Shown one piece after another: positions 56,647 to 64,000 of a stretch of 64,000 bases of DNA. The translations under genes and the position numbers were made by a program. Each line of letters begins with the position of its first letter. Positions within the stretch are counted from its first letter, which is position 1. The notes beneath the pieces were generated by a model. The model was not told the DNA's origin. It worked only from the letters and a program-made list of their open reading frames with translations, and ran no database searches. Source of the stretch: Plantago major (Eukaryota > Streptophyta > Magnoliopsida > Lamiales > Plantaginaceae); the NCBI GenBank assembly GCA_026545765.1, contig CM048842.1, positions 26,078,667-26,142,666 on the forward strand, written 5' to 3'.

Positions 56647-59600
56647 CAAATGTGAAACCGCCAAGTGTTCATTGCGGTGTTCTGCCAAAGTCTTGTCTTC
56701 TTCATCATCTGAGTTATCAGCCCAGTGATCTTCATCCTCTTGGACATTTTCATCAATGTTCTCTAGTCCAGCAACCATCTCAGAGATGGGTTTCTTTCCT
56801 TTTATTGAGGAGGATGGAACATCTTCTTGGAATGCAACCTTAGCATCATGCTTGTCATTAGATACTTGTTCAGTATCTATTTCCTCGAGAATTGCACAAA
56901 TGAAGTCGAGTTCTTTCATTTCAGCATAAGCTTCCATTTCCTTGATTGTTTGATCTTCAATCTTCTGGAGCTTTGCTCTTGGTTCAGCTATCTTTTCTTC
57001 CAGTTGAAGATGTAGTTGTTGTTCTTCTTCCAACAGTTGTTTGATTTGAGCAACTCTGGCTTGTGCATCTGTTATTTTCTGAGTTGTTCCCTCAGAGTGC
57101 TCAATCACTTGTTCAGTAGTAACTTTTTGTTGGGAAGTTGGATGAGTAGATTTCTGAGGAGATGGAGAAGGGGATTGCTGTGAAGTCCTCTCAGTGTGCT
57201 TTTCAGCAGCTGAGCAATGTGTCCTTGTGAAATCCCTCCCGTCCCTGGTGCAGGGGCATCATCATCATCCTTTTTGTGATGGTCAGAGGGAGGTTCATCA
57301 AAGTTATTCTCATCTATTTCTTCCTCCTCATCGTCTTCAGATACAAGATTAATCACTTCAGGAATAGTGATCTTCTGCCCATTAACCTCCTCTTGTTCAG
57401 AAGGAATAAATTGTAGAGTCTGGGGCAGGACTGGTTTGAATTCCATCTGTAATCTTGTCTGACCATTAGCCTGATTGAAGGCTTGCACCAACTTGTGTGC
57501 CACTTCTCTGGAGAAATCCTTATGCAATAAGGTTGCAACTTGATACTGTTCCGTGGGGAACATTGCGTGGATATAGTTTTCCAGATCAAGAGCTCGTGCT
57601 CGTCTTGTTGGTTGATCTGTGATTCTTAGTATTTCAGAGAGATCAGAGCACCTTAACCTCTGCCATTTCTTGAAGCATTGAATATGCTTTGGCAAGGTAT
57701 GAGTCTTGAAGAAGGGAAGAAGGTTCTCATAGTCATCATTTGATTCCTTCTTGGCACTATTTTGAGCCTGAAAGAGAGAGTTTTGAGTTAGTTTCAAAAC
57801 TTGTGTAGATATCTGGGTTTTAGAGTAGTCAAGTATCTGTGTTACCTGTGCAACAGCAACAGGCTCAAAAGGTTGGACTACTGAGGTTCCAGGTGCCTCA
57901 GATATCTTGGTGCGCGGAGGAGACTTGGTAGTTTGATCCTCAGCATCCTCTCTTTCTTTTTGATCCTGAGAATAAAATACAACAAAACACTTAGAAATTT
58001 ATCAGGAGAGAAACACTTAGACAAATTGATATCTGAGATGTCAATCACCTCCACAGTAGGAGGCTCAGATACTTGTCTCTCAGAAACTTGTACAGTCTCT
58101 GGTATTCTCTCGGGTGATGAAGGTTTGGTGGCCTCATCAATTTCCATTGGTTGAGGGGGTTGAGTGGGCAATTCCCCAGCAACTTCTACTTCTGTTTGAG
58201 CCTATGGGTAGAAAGTGTTAAGTATTTAGAAAAAAAAAATGATCAGAGTAATATCGTAAAGAATATAGATATCTGAGATATATATACCTTCTTAATAGAA
58301 GGCTCAGATATTTATTCCTCAGAGACTTTGTGAGTCTCTGGTTGATTCTATGATGAGTTAGGCTTCTCAGCCTCATCATTTTCCTTCTCAGTTGGAGCCT
58401 ATTAGAAATAAAGAGTTAGTCGTGTGTATTAAAGATTTTTGAAAAGTCATGTCTTAAGAAACTATGTTTCACCTGGAATACAGGCTCAGGTTCCTTAAGT
58501 GGTGAAGCTATGGGAGCCTTCTTTTCAGTCTCTGAGGTAAGCTTTGCAGCTTCCTCTTGCTCTTTTGTTTCTAATTCAGCCTGTAACAAAGAAATTTTTA
58601 TAAGTAACAAGATTTATAAACATAAGATTTCACAAGTAGAGAGTTAAACAATTCAGCTACCTGAGCAGTGTCAGGCTGATTGGTCTCTGGAACTTGTGAC
58701 TCTTCAATGTTTTGGTCTTGTTATTCCATTTCAGCTTCTTTGTTTGAAGTTTCAGGTACTTCAGACCTTTCCTGAGTATGCAACTCAGTTGCCTCCCCTG
58801 GTTGATCATTCTGAGTGGATGTCTCAGTTTGATCCCTTTCTTTGAGTTGGGGAACCTGCTCTTTTGCAGGATTTTCTTCAGCAGTGAAAGATGCTGGTAT
58901 CTGTAACTCAAGTACCATTTTAGCAGTATCCATATCTGGCTGTTGTGGTTGTTGTGGTTGTTGTGCTTGAGACAAACTGTTGAGTGTTGAGGCAATGGCA
59001 GTATCCTACAACACTAAGCTATCACTCATCAGAGCATCTTCAATATGCTTTAGTCTTTCTTGCTCTGATGGTGTAATTTGTCCAGTGACCTTGGACTCTG
59101 TTGCTTCTTCAGCAACCTTTAAAATAGGTGCTTGTTCAGCAACCTGTGGTGTAAGTTCTTCTTCAGATACCTCTACACCAGTTACTTTTTCAGTAACCTT
59201 AGCCCTTTTCAATTTTTCTAGGACTTGAGAGATGACTAGTTCATCATCTTCATCGTCAGAGCTCTCATCAGCATTAGGAACTGATTGGTGGTCCATAATC
59301 CCTGCGGTTTGTGCAGATAGGGCTTGGCATCTATCACTACTTTCTTTAGAAGCATTGATAAGTTCATCAGCAAGGCTTTCGGCAATAGTCTTCACATTTC
59401 TCAAAGCACTTTCTCTTGTTGAGTCTACTTGTTAAGTAACCGATACCTCTTTTGCAGCATTGATGAGTTCATCTGCATTTATGAGTTCATCGGCAGCTAC
59501 GGCAGGTATCTGGGAATCGACAACCTCAATGGGTGTGCCTTCTGATTTGCCAGCAGACTCCTTTCGTGAAGTTCTGGGCTTCTTGGTCGCAACTTTTCCC

Positions 59601-60570
59601 TCAGATGCCTCTTCAGTCTTTCGCTTCTTGGAACCTTTCTGAGATCCAGTAACCTTTTTCATCAAGTTCGTATACTCATATTTGTAGAGTACGTTACTGT
59701 TGGCAATGTCTGCCTTCTCTCTGAGCTCAATGCCAAGCTTCTCCAGCAAGTAACATATCTTTAGACCATAGCTTACAGTGGCCTTTGGCTCAGCAAGTCC
59801 CTTAGCGATTGTAGGCTCAAAGCCTTGAATCTTCTTCACAAATTTCATAAAGGCGTACTTTCCCCAATTGAAAAGGTTTTCCATCCTTTTGTCTTGCTGT
59901 TGCAATAAGAACATCATTATCCAGCGTTCTTGGCTTATTTGGTCAGCACCTCCTTGTAGACCAGCAAAGCATCTGTGAAGAATGCATGCCAACACATCCC
60001 AGTGAACCAACAGATGTCTGGTTCTGATGTCAGCAAGCTTGAAGTCAGTGGGTGTATCTGATTTTTCAAGATTACACACATTACTGTACAATTGTTTTAC
60101 ACCTTCAAGGAGATCATCATCCTTGGTGTCTATTTCAAAATCCTTTCCAAGCTCTTGAAGGTTAAACAACTTGCAGAAAGTTGTTAAGTCCAGAAGGATT
60201 TCCTTTCATTGGACCTTTGTTTTTATAGACACTATTGCGGCCTTACGTAATACGAATATAATCCAGGTTGTTGTAAAATTCCAAGACATCCGATGAAGAG
60301 ATTCCACCGGAACAATGGATAGAAAACCCTTGATTTGTGCCTTTTCAAGCACGTCGAGGATTAACTTCTTAATCGACTTTCAATAGCAGCCGTGAGGTAT
60401 TTCTCAATCATGGCACCACCCCAAATCATTCTGTGATTTGAAGTCCAATGATCGGGATTAAAATTCCCTACCAATCGATTGTTAATAACTACCAACTCTG
60501 GTGTTTGCTTTTCAGCAGTACCAGTAGTAGTAATTTGGGATTTCTGGGAAGTTGATCGTTTGGGGGCCAT
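56647..60570 (-). pseudogene. Third ORF of copia E, intron-bearing, 3' truncated
   Basis: ATG at 60570 (MAPKRSTSQKSQ). Exon 1 is broken near 60360-60170, then clear from 60169 (LGKDFEIDTKDDDLLEGVK, LADIRTRHLLVHWDVLAC, GSKKRKTEEASEG, ADELINADELINAAK), with a stop at 59432-59434 and another near 59004. Exon 1 ends DTAQ at 58661. Introns: 58581-58660, 58399-58472, 58202-58287, 57966-58048 and 57778-57845 (80, 74, 86, 83 and 68 bp), all GT...AG. Exons 2-5 are 108, 111, 153 and 120 bp, all phase 0; exon 3 has two stops. Exon 6 (from 57777) has LLPFFKTHTLPKHIQCFKKW, an acidic VSEDDEEEEIDEN run, a shift near 57200, and a coiled coil (ARVAQIKQLLEEEQQLHLQL). It stops at the inversion junction. No membrane segment is seen. 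Function unknown. Confidence 0.75.
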
Positions 60571-60749
60571 CTCTTTATATATCGTAAGTTTTTCGAAGTT
60601 TGAAAGAGATTAAGGTGTAAGATTAGTGATTCTTTGCAGAAAAACTAATTTGGGAGCAGAGATTTGCAGAGAAAATAGAATGGTTTTTGCTATTCTTGTG
60701 CAAGTCGGAATGTTGGATTAGGCGAAAGTGATTTCTTTTGCCAAAATCC

Positions 60750-60759
60750 TATATATATA
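60750..60759 (-). promoter_or_regulatory. TATA box ahead of the third ORF (element E)
   Basis: ctatatatatag on the minus strand followed by gattttggcaaaagaaatcac, about 180 bp before the ATG at 60570; same block as in A and B. Confidence 0.5.
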
Positions 60760-61176
60760 GCAACGAAATTTAGACAAACATAAACATACAAATTGGTTTT
60801 GTATATACGTATCTGTGAATTGCAGACAGGCGTGGGTAAAAGCTTGTTCGGCATTAAATGCATAGTGGGCCATGCTGGGATTTCAACAGTCCACTATTTA
60901 CCGAGAATTAATCTCCGCTGTAAAGATCAATCGCTCATTTCATCAAGGGTCACCATTGCTTCTTCAGCAATGATCACAATCAACAAATGTAATTGTGCCC
61001 ATTTAATGAATGTTGGCTGTTAGCTATCTGAGTCACGTTTCTGTGTGAATGAGAACACTGTTTGTATCTGAGTTTATCTTTATACTTGTTGTCATTTCAC
61101 AGTTTTACACAAAGATAGAAATAATACAAATTTCAAGAGAGTAGTTGACTGCAGATAGTTGTACTATTCTCTTTTG

Positions 61177-61350
61177 TGTTCCCCCTCACTGAGTGACCTA
61201 GATATCTGAGTACCCGTCTCAGAGATCTTCAAATAGTCATTTTACCCTTTAGCCCTTGGTTTCTGGATACCCGTTCCAGATACCTCTTCTCTTGTCTGGA
61301 TACCCATTCCAGATTCCTTTTCTCTCTCCTTTGATATCTTCTTCAGATAT
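61177..61350 (-). promoter_or_regulatory. Stem-loop array and internal purine tract (element E)
   Basis: In minus-strand order: hairpins at 61308-61317/61291-61300 (core TCTGGA / TCCAGA, loop ATGGGTA), 61258-61284 (arms GGTATCTGGA / TCCAGAAACC, loop ACGGGTA) and 61201-61227 (GATCTCTGAG / CTCAGATATC, loop ACGGGTA), then GTGAGGGGGAACA (61177-61189). Loops are again exactly 7 nt. Confidence 0.8.
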
Positions 61351-61403
61351 CTGAACTTTTCAGTTCTTTGGTAGCTCCATTAGTCCAAGACTGTGTCTTA
61401 AGG

Positions 61404-63990
61404 CTAAGAATCTACTTTCTTGTAGTGGCTTAGTGAAGATATCTGCAAGTTGGTCTTCGATTCAATCTTGAGTATCTCTATATTGCCTTTTTCAACGTGG
61501 TCTCTGATGAAGTGGTGTCTAACATCAATGTGCTTTGTTCTAGCATGAAACTTAGGATTCTGAGTTATGGCAATAGCACTTGTGTTGTCACAGAAAATGG
61601 GAGTTTTCTCTTCATTGAGTCCATAGTCTCTGAGTTGTTGTTGTATCCACAATATTTGTGAAGTGCAACATCCAGCAGCAATATATTCAGCCTCTGTGGT
61701 AGATGTGGCAATTGAGTTCTGTTTCTTGTTGAACCAAGATATCAATCTAGCACCAAGAAATTGACAAGTTCCTGAGGTGCTTTTTCTATCAAGCAATGAT
61801 CCAGCATAGTCGGCATCTGAATAGCCAACCAAAGTCAATCCACTATCTTTTGGATACCACAATCCAACTTCTACAGTACCCTTTACATACCTCAATATTT
61901 TCATGGCAATGTTGAAGTGTGATTGCATTGGATTTGTCTGAAATCTAGCACACACTCCAACTGCATATTGAATATCAGGTCTACATGCAGTGAGGTATAG
62001 TAGAGACCCAATCAATTTCCTATACTTGTATTCTTCAATACTCTTGTCAGATTCAGTATAGGTCATCTTGGTTCCAATGCTCATTGGTATCTTAGAATTA
62101 TTTTCAGAAAGCTTTAGATTAAACTTGTTGAGCATGTCCTTTGCATACTTTGTTTGACTAATGAATATTCCATCATTGAGTTGCTGGACTTGTAGCCCTA
62201 GGAAGTAATTCAATTCTCCCATCATGCTCATCTCAAATTTACATTTCATGAGTTCAGCAAAGTCTTCACAAAGTTGCTTGTCTTTAGATCCAAATATAAT
62301 GTCATCAACGTATACTTGAACTAAAAGTAGTTTCCCATCATGGTTCAATGTGAAGAGTGTTTTATCAACATCTCCTTTCTTGAAACCACTTTCGAGTAGG
62401 TATCTGGCCAATGTATCATACCATGCTCTTGGAGCTTGTTTCAGCCCATACAGAGTTTTCTAAAGCTTATAGACCATCCTACTTTCTGAGGAAACTTCAA
62501 AACCTGGTGGTTGCTCAACATAGACTTCTTCAGCAAGTTCATCATTTAGGAATGCACTCTTGTCATCCATCTGATAAACTGTAAAGTCATTATGAGCTGC
62601 AAAAGCTAGAGAAAGTCTTATTGCATCCAATCTTGCAACTGGTGCATAAGATTCATCAAAATCTAGTCCTTCAGTCTGGGTGAATCTCTTGGCAACCAAC
62701 CTAGCTTTGTTTCTGGTTATTTCACCAGACTCATTCATTTTGTTTATGAAAACCCACTTGGTTCCGATTACAGATATTCCGTCATCAAATGGAACCAGTT
62801 TCCAGACTTTGTTTCTCTCAAATTGATCCAACTCTGCTTGCATTGCAGAGATCCAATCTTGATCCTTTAATGCTTCTTCTATAGTCTTTGGTTCAATGTT
62901 TGAGATGAAACATCCATAGAGACAATTTGCTTTTTCAGCAATTGCCCTTCTAGTTCTAACTCCTTGGTCTATGGGACCAATCACATCCTTTGCAGGATGA
63001 TTTCTTATCCATTTCATAATGGGTTTTGAACTAGTAGGATCAATATCATTTTGATTTGAATGTGAATCAATATGATCTTGATGAGATACTTGTGCAGTAT
63101 CTAAGATATCTGACACATGGAAAATGCCATGGATATCTGACACTTTTTCAATGTTAGAGATATCTGGGACTTGTATTTCAGCAATCTCATTTTCAGATAC
63201 CTCTCCATGATGAAGGTTCTCAGTAACATGTTCCATTTCTGGAGTTCTCATAGGAAATTCTTCATCATGTCTTAGAGTCATCTAGTTGTTACTAAGCATA
63301 GGTTGCTTTTCATCGTTAGACTCATCCTCTATTTGAATGATAGAATTGTTTCCTTCTGAGGATCCTTTTTCAGAATCTTTAATCATTAGTTCTTTGAACC
63401 TATCTGAGAGATCATCATTTAAGAGTACTTTCTTGTTTCCTTCATAGAACACTAAATGAACAGATTCTTCGATCTTTTGCGTTCTTTTGTTGTAGATTCT
63501 GTAGGCTTTGCTATTCAAAAAATAACCAAGAAATACTCCTTCATCTGCCTTTGGTTGAAATGTTCTCATGTATTCTTTTCCATTGTTGAGAACGAAACAT
63601 CTGCAACCAAACACCCTTAGATGCTTGATACTTGGGGGTCTACCAATGAAAAGCTCGTAAGGAGTTTTGTCATGGTGTTTGTTAATCAGACATCTGTTTT
63701 GAGTGTAGCATACCGTGTTTACAGCTTCAACCCAATAGATTTCACTTATTTCAGTGTCAGCAAGCATTTTTCTTGCTGCTTCTTTCAGGGTCCTATTCTT
63801 TCTTTCAGCAACACCATTTTGTTGTGGTGTCCTTACAGAAGATAGTTGATGTTGTATACCCTTGCAGGTACAAAACTCATTGCTGTACTGGTTCACAAAC
63901 TCAGTACCATGGTCTGATTCGACATGAGATACCTTGTCATTTTTCATGACTTCGAGCTTATTCATCAAGTTAGGTATCTCAACCCTTGCA
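61404..63990 (-). pseudogene. pol: copia pol, element E: integrase core, RT, RNase H
   Basis: Three long frames separated by single stops. 63968-63282 holds the integrase core (SDHGTEFVN, then TPQQNGVAERKNR) and the start of the acidic linker; a TAG at about 63279 follows. 63281-62460 holds the rest of the linker ([13 protein letters not shown] repeats), GVRTRRAIA, and RT with [14 protein letters not shown] and [14 protein letters not shown]; a TAG at 62460 sits in the codon before KTLYGLKQAPRAWYD. 62411-61404 holds YVDDIIFGS, YSDADYAGS, TTEAEYIAAGC and FCDNTSAIAI. A frameshift near 61465 garbles the C-terminus. The least damaged pol in the window. Confidence 0.92.
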
Positions 63991-64000
63991 TCAGATTTGT

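Larger units (their letters stand above)
56647..64000 (-). mobile_element. Copia element E, body on the minus strand (runs off the window)
   Basis: Third member of the family, in reverse: integrase, RT, RNase H, hairpin array, internal promoter block and third ORF up to its last exon. Its 3' LTR remnant is at 45354-45980, separated from the body by element B and by the deletion at about 56647. Its gag and 5' LTR lie beyond 64000. Confidence 0.9.

Overview
This is repeat-dense nuclear DNA from a flowering plant, most likely a eudicot; the species cannot be told from the sequence. The evidence is LTR retrotransposons of the Sirevirus-like Ty1/copia and Athila-like Ty3/gypsy types, a Mutator-like (MULE) DNA transposon with spliceosomal introns, a Helitron remnant, and Stowaway-like and Tourist-like MITEs. 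I recognise no ordinary host gene. All recognisable coding sequence belongs to mobile elements.

Layout. 1-4505: old, mostly non-coding repeat debris, including a reverse-strand LTR end with a tRNA-iMet-type primer site, tRNA-like box A/B sequences and half of a MITE. 4506-29752: copia element A, with 1.6-kb LTRs, a 5-bp target duplication (ttatt), gag, pol, a structured 3' leader and a long third ORF. It is split inside its integrase by a 9.2-kb Athila-like element (9536-18750; 1397-bp LTRs at both ends; target duplication ctgat). 29753-31367: microsatellite and AT-rich spacer. 31368-41939: a 10.6-kb MULE bounded by the 9-bp duplication ATAGGCGAA. It carries a nine-exon FAR1/MULE-type transposase gene on + (no stop or frameshift found) and, convergently on -, a seven-exon Ulp1-like cysteine protease gene with one frameshift. 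41949-44740: small tandem repeats, a Tourist-like MITE, and an AT-rich tandem repeat holding a Stowaway-like MITE. 44740-45353: part of a Helitron Rep gene. 45354-64000: copia element E on -, inserted into the Helitron Rep exon; copia element B on + is inserted into E's 3' LTR; an inversion plus deletion then fused B's third ORF head-on with E's third ORF.

How the parts work together. A, B and E are three copies of one copia family, and comparing them shows conserved non-coding structure. Between pol and the third ORF lies an array of hairpins with about 10-bp stems and exactly 7-nt loops, whose stem bases change in a compensatory way. After it come a second polypurine tract and a TATA box about 180-190 bp ahead of the third ORF. 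The third ORF contains five short phase-0 introns whose positions and flanking exon sizes agree between A and E. This points to a spliced accessory gene, either from its own promoter or from a spliced subgenomic RNA, inside a retroelement. In the MULE, a TAATGTT-type heptamer is scattered through the introns and 3' regions of both convergent genes, always in the sense orientation, and it switches strand between the two genes.
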